From Trametopsis cervina (lineage: Eukaryota > Basidiomycota > Agaricomycetes > Polyporales > Irpicaceae), in assembly GCA_022385755.1 (NCBI GenBank), contig MU278362.1, forward strand, positions 450,251-514,250: a DNA stretch of 64,000 nucleotides, given 5' to 3'. Both the position numbers and the translations under genes were made by a program. The notes under the pieces are model-generated. The model was not told the DNA's origin and did not search any database. It saw only the letters and a program-made list of their open reading frames with translations. This document shows, in pieces, positions 34,931 through 47,545 of the stretch (within the stretch, counting starts at the first letter, position 1; each line of letters opens with the position of its first letter).

Positions 34931-36669
34931 TCATGCCTTCCGCAGAGGGCCAGGCATCATCGCCCCTAACACGCCAGCCGCGAAGTGATATGGCCATCCC
35001 GCGACAGTTGCGGCCATCGCGATAGCTTTGTTGCCGTAGGCAGTGGAGGGCTGTGAAAGATCGACGGGTTTGCGAGGATCGCTGAAGCTCCTGCTCCTGC
35101 TACGACTCTTGCTCCCTGCTCGCCCGGAATCCGTGAGCTTCACGCTCACAGACGGAGGTGACAAGGGCGTGTTCTCAGAGACGTAAGTCCCTTCCGAATC
35201 AGAGTCTTCAGGTATGGTTTCGAGGGGAGTGCCATTGAAATGAGGCACGGAACCCATTGTCGTCGACGATATAGAGCTAGTTATTGATGAAGACAGCAGC
35301 GCACTAGAGGATGCGGAAGGCGAGAGAGGTGGAGTTCCGGATGAGTGCCTCGTTCGTAATTTAGGCCGTTCCTTGAGCATGTACGAAGGCAGGCGGGCCA
35401 GTACTGCCTCGCGAGCACCGTGAAAGAAGGCCCATAGGCGTGTAAAGAACTGCGAAAGAATGGAATGCGACTTCTCTTGAACTGCGGTTGTCATTGCGTG
35501 GCGGGCGATCCGAGTGGTGGCAGTGGCGTCATAGTGTTCTCGCTCCTCCAGGTGCTGTAGGCCTGTTTCCAAAACAGCTAAGCGGGTATTGTGCGCCACT
35601 CGTGCGAGCTCAGTCTTGCGTTCGTGTCGGTGAACAGATCGCTCGAGATCTCCCATGGCCTCCGTCAGGTCCTCGCAAGCCTCCTGCAAAGGCTCAATTT
35701 GCTCGGACTTGTCCGTAATGTTATGTAGAGCTTCTTCCAGGCTGTCCAGGCGGGCCATGATAGCGGCGAGTGTTTGGTCAACAGCTCTGTGACGCTCTTC
35801 ATTCACCGGTTGGTCCACTACGTCCTGAAGGTCATTCGTCCGTTGCTGTAATCGCTCGATGAAATGGGACCATGGTCGAACACCGGTGGCAAGAACGAAG
35901 AGCGTCTGACTGAACCAAGAGAGGCTATCCACTTCCATTGCCATAAATATATGCCGAATCAAGTGCGCACCGATGAAGGGGGCAAAGATGGACAAGCCAA
36001 GATAGAACAATTCCAGTCCCTTTAGCTCAGAGTGCGCGAGTTGTGCAGCGTGGTGTGTGGCATCCTTGACCTCGTCGATACCTTTGCGAAGCTTCTTAGC
36101 CACCGACGGATGCGTACGTGATTTATGGTACAACTGCCATGGGACTGAAACAAAGTAAGCGTGATTTTTCAGTCGAGTGACTCAAATGACGTACCTTCAA
36201 TGAGCTGGTGGAGGTAGAATATGAGGAGCAAGAGCAAGCACAGATGTTTGATGTGGTCGCTGCCCGTGAGCCAGTTGCCGATTGGAGATATAAGAGCGAC
36301 CACAATTGATAAGTTCAAGTCCCTCCATGTGCGAGATTCAGCTGATTGTACGGTATGTCCGGAATACGACTCCGTGCGGCTACGCGTAGGCGACGGGGGA
36401 AGATTAGGTCTGTTTATCCCATGCGCTCTCCGCTTGCCCTTACCCCCTACGTCGTCGCGTATACGTCCTTGCTCCCCATTCGCAAAAGAAGCTGGACCAG
36501 GTCTTCTTTTGTCCTCGTTGTCTTCGTTCTGACCTGAGTCCGCGTCGTAGTCACGGTCGAAATCCGAGTCTGCGTCTGAATAATCAGACAACTCAGGCGA
36601 TGTATGGTTGAGATATTGACGAGGGCGTGAAGGACCTGCTTCGACGCTGCTGGACCCCCCTTCGGCCAT
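34931..36669 (-). CDS. Conserved fungal membrane/coiled-coil protein
   Basis: Two exons with one intron after the LHQLIE codons. The N-terminal 110 residues are acidic and disordered (YSDADSDFDRDYDADSG), then comes a hydrophobic stretch (IVVALISPIGNWL, HLCLLLLLIFYLHQLIE). Two further hydrophobic segments follow (LELFYLGLSIFAPFIGAHLI, WFSQTLFVLATG). A long predicted coiled coil comes next (ERLQQRTNDLQDVVDQPVNE, ALHNITDKSEQIEPLQEACE, RHERKTELARVAHNTRLAVL), then a Ser-rich tail and a last weak hydrophobic patch (AIAMAATVAGWPYHFAAGVL). It is probably an integral membrane protein of ER or a related membrane. I do not know a function. Confidence 0.8.
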
Positions 36670-37602
36670 ATTACCGCCTTTTAGGATGCGTGAGGGACGA
36701 CGGTGCAGATGAGAGCTGTGCCGCGGTCGCGTGCCTTCCCCGTACTAAAGGGCGCCTGTCAACGTCATCTCACACTTAATAACCATCACCAACTTGAAAA
36801 ACTTATTATCTAAATCCCAACTGAATCATGGGCAATGAAAGAATGACTCAATCCCAAAAATGAGCGACGCGCTAAGGAACGGAATGGAGGTCGGATTGCC
36901 ATGAACGCATCTTGGTCGTTCGTTCGGGCTCGTGAGGAACAGGTCGTCTAATCTTATGCTCCTAATCGTATGACACCATCCTTCGTTGCCGCATGTTGCG
37001 ACAAGCCCACATAATGATTATCAGGCAGTCTGGTAAGTGATGCAATTTCCTGAACAGTGCTTTCATAGACCTGACGATCACGCGTACAGGCTGAGACCGC
37101 ATCCAATTGTGATGAAGGAGATCTTGTTCTATCGCACTGGGATCAATGTTGACCTAACCTCTCGAAGTACACTGATAAGCGACTTGTTTCCAGCACAGCT
37201 ACGGCGAATTGGAGTTCTGGCCTCCGATTGTTACCACCCACAGCGCAACCTTCGCCCTGGCGTTACCAGAACCCGGGCGAGATCGCTCTTCTCTCATGAT
37301 CACATCTTATAGCAGTCATCGCCGTAGGCATATAACTGCGATGGAAAGCCTTCTATGCGATATGAACCAATCGTCGTGTGTGAACAAGACGCGACGTGCT
37401 GATTGGTGAGTGTTACGCCTGCCGGGTATATATAATAGTTTCGGGTTTGTACGAACCCCATATACCCTGGCGGTACTTCCATGTCCTATCGACCATTCTC
37501 TTAATTCTTGTGAGTATCCTCAATCATGTCTGGATGATCACACTTACTTACACTTTTTTTTTCTTCCAATAGCGCGAACTTCCGCACACCTCCCGAAGTC
37601 AC
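36670..37602. other. Divergent intergenic region
   Basis: About 930 bp between two head-to-head genes. A GTGAGT (37510) to CCAATAG (37572) pair looks like a 5' UTR intron of the downstream gene, with a pyrimidine-rich acceptor tract. No other gene is seen. Confidence 0.55.
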
Positions 37603-38754
37603 ATGGATGCAAGCCAGCTACTTACTGAATCGCGGGTGGTGGAGCTGCCCCTTTCCTCTGGAGAATGTATCCGAGAGATCGTCATCACCCGAACTGTCGT
37701 AGTGACTGCGACTGTGTCGGCGTGGCCCTCCTTCGTGGCCCTTCCCCTCAGCGGTTTCACCCAAGTTTCACCGGGCGGCAACCCCACGCTTCAACCTACC
37801 AACGGCGTGGGCGAAACCATATACAGCACTACAACGGCGGCGCAAGTTGGCCCTACGAATATACTACATGTCCCATTCAGTATACCTCCGATGACACCGG
37901 GTAGTACGGAGGTTCCAACCTGTACAATCACCCCCACACAAATTGGCACAAGCTCTATGTCGTCTGACCAGTTATCCGTGTCGCGGCCGGTGGTCATAGC
38001 GTTGACACTGTTGTCCTTATTTGCCATATCGGTCGTGGTTACCCTCGCCGCGCTGGTTTATAGACGGCGAAAACGAGGAATTGCTGTTATAAATGTCAGG
38101 GGTCCTTTGGACCAGATCCTAGACTTGTCACCAGGTATGTAACAGGCTCTGTTGTCCGACTTTCACCGTGACTAACGAGCTTGTCGTCCCATAGATAGGA
38201 GGAGCCGTCCGCACGACTTGGAGAATAATCCTTTCGTACCAGACTCACCGCCTCCGGATCCGCAACCAGTCGAAAATCGAGTCTCGAGCTACAGCGACAC
38301 GTCCTCTGTTATGACCGTCGCTCCAACGCAATCAACACAGTCGAAATATATATCTCCGACAAGACCTTACTTTGAGTCTCCAAATAGACGGTCTACGTTT
38401 ACTATCAAAACTGCTGTATCCCCAAGCATCTACCGCGCTTCCGGCTCTAGCGCAAGCACCAGAGCTCGCGCGTTTTCTGCCAACAATCGATCTTTCTTCC
38501 ACATCACCAATGCAGTAGCCTGGCAACGGCGTGCGTCTGATTCGGCAACCTTGTTGCAAAGAGATAGCGTACAAGCCCAGGTAGACCGCGAGAGCGTACG
38601 ACGCTCTGCAGATCGCGCTACGCTTGTCAATATATCAAGAAATGGGTCTCTGTCACAAAGTGAAGCAGGACTCTCACTCAGGTCGAGGTCGACATTGCCC
38701 TCAGATCACAGAGCTGTGGTTGATTCTTGGACATCATGGGCATCTCGTTACTAG
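37603..38754 (+). CDS. Single-pass membrane protein, hypothetical
   Basis: Two exons. Exon 1 ends DLSPG at a GTATGT donor and exon 2 resumes with DRRSRPHDLENNPF after CCCATAG. The N-terminal half is Ser/Thr/Pro-rich and likely glycosylated (TRTVVVTATVSAW and following). Then comes one membrane helix (VVIALTLLSLFAISVVVTLA) followed by YRRRKRG, so the C-terminal half should be cytosolic. The tail contains NPFVPDSPPPDP and many Ser/Arg residues. This SKG6/AXL2-like plan (extracellular STP-rich region, TM, basic stop-transfer, polar tail) is frequent in basidiomycetes. No clear signal peptide is visible at this start, so an upstream exon is possible. Confidence 0.7.
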
Positions 38755-39235
38755 TTACTAGGTGACACTTCTTGTCAAAGAAGCTGGTGCTTTGGCCACA
38801 TAAGTAACGTTTCTCAGACTGTTGTACCGACGTTCCAGATAGATTACTGATAACGATCTGTGCAGGATGATTGATGCTGATACCCATACCTGTAACTTAT
38901 AACCATGTATACTCAATAATCATAATCCGCATCCGGTGGTCCAGAATGGAGGTGTGTGAAAATGACAATGTATCTGCATGCAGATAGATCTAAGATACAG
39001 GGGACCACAGAGGTCAGGTAGGGCTACAGTGGGGTGGACGATGAGTCCGTGCGGAGGGGCAAAGCATGAGTATGTACAGCATATGACACACACATCAAGT
39101 CGTAAGTGAACGTGGGGAGCCCCCGTAGGAATGAAGAAACGAACAAAGATGATGAAAGGGAAGTCGGGATGAAATCAATGAACAAAGATCACATTAAAGT
39201 GAAGGCGATAGATTTAGGATGAGGGTAAATGGGGG
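38755..39235. other. Convergent 3' flanks
   Basis: 481 bp between the membrane-protein gene (+) and the first STE3 gene (-). No gene is seen. Confidence 0.6.
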
Positions 39236-41118
39236 CTAGGCCGTGTCGCTCTCATGGACGACGCTCATGTATACCGCGTCTCCGTAACTCTCCTTCTTGC
39301 GCAATCCTGCGCTGCGCTTGATGCTCAGACTCAGGTTGCGTGATGAGCCGCGCGAGTCCTTATTCGCTGCATGCCGAGGTGCCCAAGGCTTACCAGACTG
39401 TTGGGAAGAAGTGGGAATACCAGCGTTCTGGAACGGTGCTGGACCAGTTGGTGATACAGCGCTATGCAGGAAGAGGTCGGGGTCGGGGACGTAACCACTC
39501 GGATCGATGATAGATGTTAGGCTACCAGTGAATGAAGCCACGCTCGAAGGTCGGATGTGATGACGATCAACTACCGGTACAGGTTCGGTCTCCGGTTGTA
39601 GATAGTTCAACTGAGAAGATACAGGCTTTGAGGGAGAGATGGGGATAGATGAGGGTGGCTGTGGCCATGAGTTCCCGATGATAGAGCTTGCAGGAGAGCC
39701 TGAGGTGAAATTCGAAATCGCAGGAGGAGGGGTAGCGAGGAGGGTGGACCATCGAGGGCCGACCTGAGAAATAGGTCCGGATGTCGGTGACGAGGTTCGT
39801 GAATGGAGCCCTAGGGTCTCGCGGCCTGTGGGAGACTGCAAGTACGCAAGTGTCGCCGCCTTGAACGACGCATCTGAGTCCGACATTGAGCTTGTGGGTG
39901 AAGCGGGAGTGAGAGGCACGTCGCAAGCAATCGGCGCAAGCTTGGGCTTTCGTCGTGTTGACTCGGGAAGGCGGTCGTCCCATGCAGCACTGGAGAGATG
40001 GACCGGGAGCGGTGGCATAGGCGGGATGAACGTAAATCGCTTCGATACGTCTCTTGAAAGTTGAGAGGACTGGATGAACGAGTCTTCATCTCCTGCCGGG
40101 CGGAGGATCGTTGAGCGGAACCACTTTCCGGGATAACGAAAACCTGACGATGACTCGTCATCTGCACAGAGCAAAAGCCCCACCGCCGCCATGACGCTAA
40201 AGACCAGAGTAGTTGCTGGGGACACCCACCACCAGATTTCGATTCTTGCCATAGACAAATTGTCTGTCTTAGACAGGAAGAGAACATGTGACCATTGGGC
40301 ATGCACATCACCAAGAGAGGTCCACGGACGGAAACCATGAGCCGACGAGATTGCCGCGTAGATATCAAAGATGGAGGCTGCGAGGGTGATCATGGAAGTG
40401 AAGAGCGCCGTTAAGAGCGGACGGAGGAACGTGACCGTGATAAGTCGTGAGGGCACACCAGCCCGATCTGTGATGAGGCGGGAGCGGTGAATGTGCCGCC
40501 ACAGAGCGAGTGTGGCGTATGTAGTTGTACAGATGCAGAGTATCATAGGAGGTATCCAGACCAGGAACAAAGCGGGAACGGACGTATAAGTCGAAGACAC
40601 GCAGCCAAAGTCTTCGGCGAGAACAAAGCGGTGGTCCTGAACAATCGTATCTGCAGAATATGTTAGTGGAGAAGAACGAGGGAAGTCAGATTACGCTTAC
40701 GAAGAGCCATATAGATAAATGGGATGATTAAACATGATGTAAATTCAAGCAGGAATCTGTGAGGGCGGCGTCGCGTGTTGCGCGCGGATGAAAGATAGTG
40801 TAGATGGGCGCATATGCATGTACATGTCAGTGGAAGTGCAAGTCTGGATCCAAGCAGTAATTTCGAACCTAACAGAGTCAGTATGCTGGATTTGCTGGAT
40901 ACGAGGAGGAACCACGTACTGATATCGCACCAAACCTCCGAACGAACGGTCTCATTCGCAGACCATATTATGCTGTTTATTCCCTGTATAAGGTTCGCCA
41001 CCAGAAGCCACGATATCAGAGCCAGAACGGCGACGTTCCGCGATTTAGCGTGCAAGAACGCCAACCCCGACAGCAGGACTGTGCAGAGGAACGATACGAT
41101 GGACAGCTCGGGGCGCAT
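39236..41118 (-). CDS. STE3: STE3-type pheromone receptor with long tail (receptor 1)
   Basis: A class D G-protein-coupled receptor for lipopeptide pheromones at the plasma membrane. Start MRPELSIVSFLCTVLLSG at 41118. Exons carry TM1-2 (VAVLALISWLLVANLIQGIN), VWCDIS, TM3 (KLLLGSRLALPLTCTCICAH), TM4 (FLLEFTSCLIIPFIYMALR), then VLAEDFGC, TM5 (ALFLVWIPPMILCICTTTYA), TM6 (RPLLTALFTSMITLAASIFD) and TM7 (TTLVFSVMAAVGLLLC). The cytosolic tail is about 250 residues, Ser/Pro-rich, far longer than in receptors 2 and 3. The conserved GHR(F/Y)-type and EDFGC blocks are partly altered (DHRFVLAEDFGC). Divergence from receptors 2 and 3 suggests a non-mating-type-specific STE3-like gene flanking the locus; this is inference. 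Confidence 0.88.
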
Positions 41119-43718
41119 GGTCAGCCGTCAGGTCGATCCAGCGAGGAGCACGGCCAGCAAAGTATGGATACAGCGTGGGGTATACTGAAGAGATTGAAAA
41201 GGCGAGCCCAGAGAAGCCATCACAGCTGAATATCAGGAAAATGAGAGAGACCCCCGTGTCGAGGACCGAGTCCTGAAAATACAAAAGGTTGCCAACTTGG
41301 ACACAATGCGCACTCACTAGAACACCCTGGGGAACGGAGAGCACGTCACGAGCGGTGGCTGTAACAGACGCACGCGACGAGAGACAACAAGTGGAGGCCC
41401 TAAACGAGGGCATCCTCATGCTGAACCCGAAATGGGAAGAACTATGTCGTTTCCAAATCCGGTAAGACGGTGTTGTTGTTCGCATAAAACGCCGGGAGAG
41501 GAGACAGACTTATCTGGACGGAATATAGCTTGCAGGCTCGCGCAAAAGATACCGGATACCGCTTGTCAGAGTTCAACAGCTATAACTCCACTTGCAGGCC
41601 CCAGAAGCTGAATCAAAACAATTGCTGATCATGAACGAGGCACGTTGAGGGTAGGTTTGGGACAGAAGCACAGGTATCATATTCCAGGCTATCGGAGTGC
41701 TTATACAGCACGGAAATTTATCGGTGAGCTGTGGTGGCTTTCAGTGTTGTGATATGACTTGGTAGAGTGAACCGTGCTTACCATTCACAACAGAAAGAGT
41801 ACATTGGCAGCGGTACCCGGTTGATCCCGAGAGCATGGTGGCGTCAGGCGCGCATTCATGTGACCGGCCATGGTAACCTTCAATCTTTCGAAACTTTTAT
41901 ATCTTACATCTTATATCCACAATGTCAAGACTTCACTTCAAGAATATTGCAGGAGCTCGATGCTACTCTCATAGCAGACTCTGCAAATAACCCCTGAACG
42001 AGATCCGTACATGCTCCAAATTCATCACCTTGCACCCATCGTCATATCTGCCGTACGTGCTCGGGCCTCTGCACTGTTCTGTTCTGATGGCCTCCTGGTG
42101 CATTGCCGGGGCCGCTATCGTCTTGCGCAATTGTGGTCCTGCGTTCTAACTAATTCTAGGCGAGCCGTACAATTGTGCGTTCAAGAAGTTACCCGCCTTA
42201 ATTGTCTCCAGTCCATCCGAACTCTTCGAACTAGCAATAGCGCAAAGGCTCGGAGTACCTTACTTTCTGCGCCTCCATCATCCCGTGTCAAAAGTGAACC
42301 TACACCACTTCTTTTGTTGTGTCTGTATGCTAAGGTTGTGCTTTTCCCCGGCCAATGACAGGCTGCTAGTGGAAGGTGCGCTCGTTGGAAGAATCTGCAC
42401 TTCTGCTCGTGGACTTGATTTTGTACCGAGCGTGTCGTCGCTCATGATATCTGATACACTTACTTTGCGTGGCAATCTAGGTTCCAAGTGCTATGCAGCC
42501 GTGCGTAATTACCCTAACTACAGTACCAACCATGCTCAAGTACGGCTTATTCATGATTTGGGAAGATAACTTCGTGTTGCGATCTTTGCAGCGTTTGGTG
42601 AGTCGTGTCGATCTGGATCATGGCACAGTATTCATGTAAATTTGCCTCTAACCGTCGTAGTTCCCCGCGAGTGGGTTATAATAACCAAGACTATTCCAGA
42701 GGTTTCAAACTCGATGAACGCAAGTAGCACTTATCTACCCAGGTTTTCCTACAGACGAATGCACAACGCCAGTAGCACTCATCGTTCTCTCAGTTGTGTT
42801 TGAGAATGCTCCTAATGGAGGGCACTGATTGAAGCAGCGACCCACGCTTCGCATGGGCGAGTGCATGTCGCTCTCCGCAAGATTGAGTGACAGTACATCG
42901 TAGAGTCCAATTCCCATCCTCTGAGGTAGCTATTCAGAGCATATCTGGTCTGACCTTGTGCCCTCGCAGCGATTGCCCATCAATAATGCCTCTCCGAATA
43001 ATCTTTGAATAGTTGTTTCGCGACGAGCCAATGGAAAGGCGGCGCGTTGGGGGGCGCATCATTCGGGAGATGCCGACTAAGGCAGGCGACGGCCTGGTGG
43101 CGTAACGCCTTCTTCCACTCTGACTTGTCGATCTCCTCGCTGCTCTCCGTGTTGTGCATTCTCTCATCCGTGATATCCTCTACTCAGTGGCATACGGCAT
43201 TGGCGTCATTACTTGAATGTTGAAACGGCCCAGCTCCTACCATACGTTGCCTCCGGTTAGTAGCACTCGCACTGTTGGCTACCAACAGCGAGTGCAACAC
43301 CCTGGCCCAGTGGGCCGTGGCTCGACATGTCATCGTGAAAGAAGCCATTGCCACTGTACTGCGCTCATCAACCGCCTTTTGTCTGCTTTGTCGTGCCTGG
43401 ATCTTCCGACGATGCGGCAGACAATAGGGCCTTTGATTATGTAAGCACGCCTAATTGTCTTGCGCTGTCTCCAAACCACCCGGCCACACCGACTGTGGGA
43501 CACTCAAAACCGAGTGGCAGAGGCCGTCGATGGGTTCCTTCTCGCTCTTGACTCTCCCCCTTGACTGTGGGTTGAACACCGTCTCCCATCCACCCTCCTC
43601 CGCAGCATTCGTCTTTGTAGCATCCGGCTGGCTTGAACTGCACGTCATAGGACATCACATTCTTTCATAACATCATCCCGAATAGTTTTTCAATTTGCAC
43701 ACCCTCACGTCTCAGAAG
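41119..43718. other. Gene-poor stretch within the PR region
   Basis: About 2.6 kb with no supported gene. I checked both strands for MDxF starts and CaaX-stop ends and found none. It holds a hairpin at 43262-43294 and a GATTGCCCATCA copy at about 42971-42983. Confidence 0.5.
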
Positions 43719-44562
43719 ATGGTGTCTCTCCCAAACTTCGTGTTGTGTCTCATTTCGTTCGTGTCTCGTGAGTCGCACTTCTTTGGTTCTTAGAGTCGCG
43801 CTGATCTCAACGCGCAACAGTGCTCCAGGTCGCCCACAGTCGGCCCTGGTTTATTCCCACAGTGGAACTGAGCCTATGCAGCTCTGAATCCACTGCCATT
43901 TCGCCTCCTAGCGAGGTAAGTCTTGATCAATCTCTGACAATATGCGGAACGGTGTATCTAAAGACCCCCTCAACAGTGCGCTTCCCTTTGTGAACCGGTC
44001 CGAGTGGCACAAGAGGTACGCACCTACTTTTATCTATGTTATAACCAAAACTAATTCCCGTCTCGTATAGACGTGCCAAGGCGACTCACCATGCACATGC
44101 TCTGCCGCACCCCCATCCGTCGTGGATTCTTGTCTCGAGTGTCATATAGGTCGTCGAGATGGCCTTCAACCACAATGGGTCGCGTCTCTGTCACAGGCCC
44201 GCGCAAGTATGTGTAGTGAAGTTTCAATAACTGTATCATTGACTGACACTCCTGCTTCGATAGGCTACGCGCAGCTGTGCAATGACCTTGTACTAACAAT
44301 TACAGTAGCCATTCCTCCTCCATCTTCACCTTCACCTTCGTCCTCCAACTCCTCTTCAACTGTTACACCGTCGCCTTCCCATTCACGCAGGGAATCCACG
44401 ATAGCTGACGACTCTTGTGTGTACGGCCTTCCCGTTATAACATGGAAGTTTCCCGAGAACGCCGAGATCTCGCCATACCTTACCGACCGCAACCTATTCA
44501 TGAGCATGTTCTTTATCATCGCTGTAGCCATATGTATTATACAGAATCAGAGACGTTCCTAG
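43719..44562 (+). CDS. Small Cys-rich secreted protein with C-terminal membrane segment
   Basis: Several short exons: MVSLPNFVLCLISFVS (signal peptide), VLQVAHSRPWFIPTVELSLC, a Cys-rich middle (CASLCEP, TCQGDSPCTCS, VVDSCLECHI, YAQLCNDL), a Ser/Pro-rich spacer (PSSSNSSSTVTPSPSHS) and a hydrophobic end (LFMSMFFIIAVAICII then QNQRRS). About nine Cys in the middle recall CFEM-like or related fungal surface proteins, but spacing does not let me assign the family. The junctions around 43920, 43978 and 44070 are GT-AG. It sits between receptor 1 and the pheromone genes and is probably a surface protein. Confidence 0.65.
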
Positions 44563-45299
44563 CATCTACTTGTCGAGCACGAAGACTGACGACCAACTCT
44601 ATTGTTCGAACACTGTCTACAGCACATGCGCGTAACAGGAAATTGAACGCGTCGCTAGAAATCACAGTGCAGGCTTGTGTTCATTGTAATCATCGCTCTC
44701 CCCATGTCACGAATCTCATTGTTTCACTGTACCAGGTCCATGGCTATAACAACCTCCATGATCGGTTCTCCAGTGACGTATGCGAGGTTCGAACAATGGG
44801 ATACATAAACGATCGTACATTCAAGTTGCATACGAAGACAATGGACGGACAATGGTGATGCACGAGTTAAGCAGAGATCGGGGTGGGTGCTCGTATGTAT
44901 GATGGCGATAGCAAGGAAAGCACGTTGAGCAACGATATAGATACACAAGCGACACACAATGGAACCTAATTTCCTGACGTTCCACAGCTCCTTCCTCCTT
45001 TGGGAGGACCCCGACCCCAGATTTCTCATACATACAACAATAAGTTACGTTCCCGAACACATAAATAATGCCAACGTCGAAAGGCGGGCAGAAGAGTAGT
45101 GCCAATGCAGGCGAAAGCGTGTGTGAATGGCGGCGATGCCGGGGTGAATGTCGAATGGGGTACAATATGCGCCACGTAGGGGATAATACCTGCATGTCCA
45201 GAAGCTATATCAGTATTCACGGCAAAGACATATTATTGTGCGATGAAGACGTACCGGCCCTATTCATGTAAGCGTGCGAAGGGGAGTGCGCGGATGCGT
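44563..45299. other. Intergenic
   Basis: 737 bp. Open frames on - (45029-44724 and 45195-44821) have no domain signal and no CaaX end. Nothing else is seen. Confidence 0.5.
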
Positions 45300-45470
45300 T
45301 CATGCAATAATGCACAGCACCCCGGGAGGGTTCGTGTCCCTATGGTCCATGTCGACGGGCGTCGACTGTGTCCCGATGCTCGAAAATCCTGGCGGGTCTC
45401 CGCACGGGTCGGGAGCGATGTGCTCAAGCGTAGTGGCGAATACGTCGAGGGTGTCTGCGAAGGTGTCCAT
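45300..45470 (-). CDS. Pheromone precursor 1 (56 aa, CaaX CIIA)
   Basis: A lipopeptide mating-pheromone precursor. It opens MDTFADTLDVF, the MDxF start typical of agaricomycete precursors, and ends PPGVLCIIA then TGA (45300-45302). CIIA is a farnesyltransferase CaaX box. The body is acidic and has no membrane segment. Maturation would farnesylate the Cys, remove IIA, methylate, and cut the N-terminal part. Single exon, on the strand opposite to receptor 2. An open frame on the other strand spans it and hides it. Confidence 0.9.
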   Translation of the reverse strand: MDTFADTLDVFATTLEHIAPDPCGDPPGFSSIGTQSTPVDMDHRDTNPPGVLCIIA

Positions 45471-46660
45471 TGAGGATGCGGTGATTGTAAAGTGGTGGGC
45501 TACTAGTAAGCAGCGGGTGCGGGCGAGCAGGAAATGCGATATGCGGCTGTGCGAACGAGGGGAGGCATGCCTTTAAAGATTTGAGGGTTAATTGTGACTC
45601 AGCTCGAGGTTCAGTTTACAGTAGAGATGCTGTCGAAACAATACAGTACAGCATGACCGGCTGCGCCCCGATAATTGTTCAGGGCACCTGCACTATGCAA
45701 GTAGGACCCCGGGCACTCACAGGATCAGCGTCGGCTATTTGGTGTTGCTTGCACACTGATCGATCCTTGCGCGGTTGTCCAGACTTCCTTGCTGCACTTC
45801 CACCACGGCGGGATGCTGGAGACTCTAGGCTCAGGGTCAATGAAGGTACGCTGATGAATGTATGAGAAATCAGTCACTACTGATAGGCCGTTCCATCCGA
45901 AAATTAGGGTGCATGCGAGGATACATAGCCTCGTGCCGAAATCGCCAGAGCGTGAGGACACGGAGCAGGAGCTCAAAGCCATACGATCAAGGCCAACCAC
46001 CCCAAGCGACTGCGGATAGCTTTCATGGTGCACCTCCTGCAGTGCGGCGGGTTTCGCGGTGGCTGCGCGATCTAACAACCATTGTTCGGCCGCCACTAGC
46101 AGGCGGGGCGATTATACATAGCGGACCACTCCTCGCCGGAACTTCTGACGGGTTCCTTGAAACTAGCGTGAGCCTCGATATCTACCCCAGAACTCAAGTG
46201 GACTCTTCCGCTGACTATCGAACCGTTATCACGGGTCTCACGATTCCGCGTAATGCTCCAGATGCCATTTCGTGGTGCAGGAATTGGGACAATGCAAGCA
46301 CAAGCAGCTGCGCAGGTACTATATGCGCTCAAATACCAGTAAAATACGCAAAGCTACCGCGGTGCATTGTTGCTCATTAGCGAAATCTAGAGATGTGTAT
46401 CGAATTTACTGCCGACGCGCTATCGGGACCCCGGGTACCTTCTTAACGCCCGTGCAATGTGGTTGTGTTTGAATCGCCCCTGCTGTACTATTGTACGTGT
46501 GCTATAAGATGAGGGCAGCAGACCAGGCTAACACCCCATTATCGCAAACCCACAGCTTTCCCCAAGCGCTGCTTCGAATCGCACACACACCTGCTATTTA
46601 CCTTCGAACGCGTACACCACAACCACTACTCATATCATTCGCACACACCGCGCGATTATC
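45471..46660. other. Intergenic between pheromone genes 1 and 2
   Basis: About 1.19 kb. A 172-codon frame (45862-46380) shows no domain. A possible TATA (CTATAAGATG, about 46503) lies before pheromone gene 2. Confidence 0.5.
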
Positions 46661-46798
46661 ATGGACACCTTTACCGACTCCGTCGATATCATCAACCTCA
46701 TTGAGGAGAAACTAGACCTCAGCAACTCATCGGATCCTCAGGTCGTCGTTGATACAGACCGACCGTATGAGTTTGGCACTATGTGCGTTATCGCATAA
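46661..46798 (+). CDS. Pheromone precursor 2 (45 aa, CaaX CVIA)
   Basis: Starts MDTFTDSVDIINLIEEK and ends YEFGTMCVIA then TAA (46796-46798). The short acidic precursor, MDTF start and CVIA farnesylation box all match agaricomycete pheromone precursors. The segment before the CaaX box (FGT-x-C) resembles that of precursor 4. Single exon, no signal peptide, as expected for export by an ABC transporter of the Ste6 type. Confidence 0.92.
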   Translation: MDTFTDSVDIINLIEEKLDLSNSSDPQVVVDTDRPYEFGTMCVIA

Positions 46799-47545
46799 TT
46801 GGTATGTACACCTCGGACTCGCGCGTGCGAGTATCACTGACTGTTGCGAGAAGCAATTGGATCGTGAACGTTCGCTCTGGCTAGACGTCAGCCGACCTTT
46901 GTTTCGTCGCATGCGTGACGGGTAAGTACCCGCCGGACATCATTTCAATCGTTTCAGAGCTGACCAGTAATCTCTCGCAGCTTTGATGCCATATTCCGCA
47001 TATCATTATCCCATTCGCATGTCTTGAAGCCTTTCTCTTGTTATTTATGTATACATCGCATTCATGCAGTATAGCTACTACGTATGAAAATACATCCGCT
47101 TGTATGTCAAATAACGCCTTCAGAACAATCCGTCAACCAGAAGCATATGAGCTGAAAATAATACGTCTGCAGAAAATTGAGATAACATGACAGCATTGAC
47201 TAGTCATGACCGGTCGCAATACAAATGAAATCGCTATGTTCGAATAAATAAGGTCACTATGTTTAAACAAGGAGTACATAGATAGAGGGGTAGCACTATC
47301 CAACGGACGAAAGCACGAAGGAACTAAATGATTCTGTGGTATGCCGGAACACTTGTTGAGAATCGTGAGGTGGGTAGGTAGTCGCAAAAAACGATAACGG
47401 AAGATGGAGCAGTGACGCGGCGGAGTGAGATTTATTGGAGACAAGTCCGCATGAAATCTGACATCGTGAGGAGCTGCATACGGACAGCCGTCAGCGATAT
47501 ATACCAAGACTCATAGCGAAGTACTTACACGGGAGGATTAAATGC
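46799..47545. other. Intergenic
   Basis: 747 bp between pheromone genes 2 (+) and 3 (-). No gene is seen. Confidence 0.55.

Noticed and set aside
42764..42780. Minus-strand CIRL-stop near 42770
   Set aside because: Arg inside the box and no MDxF start nearby.
45862..46380. Frame ending CIVAH, considered as a pheromone
   Set aside because: The Cys is five residues from the end, so it is not a CaaX box; there is no MDxF start.
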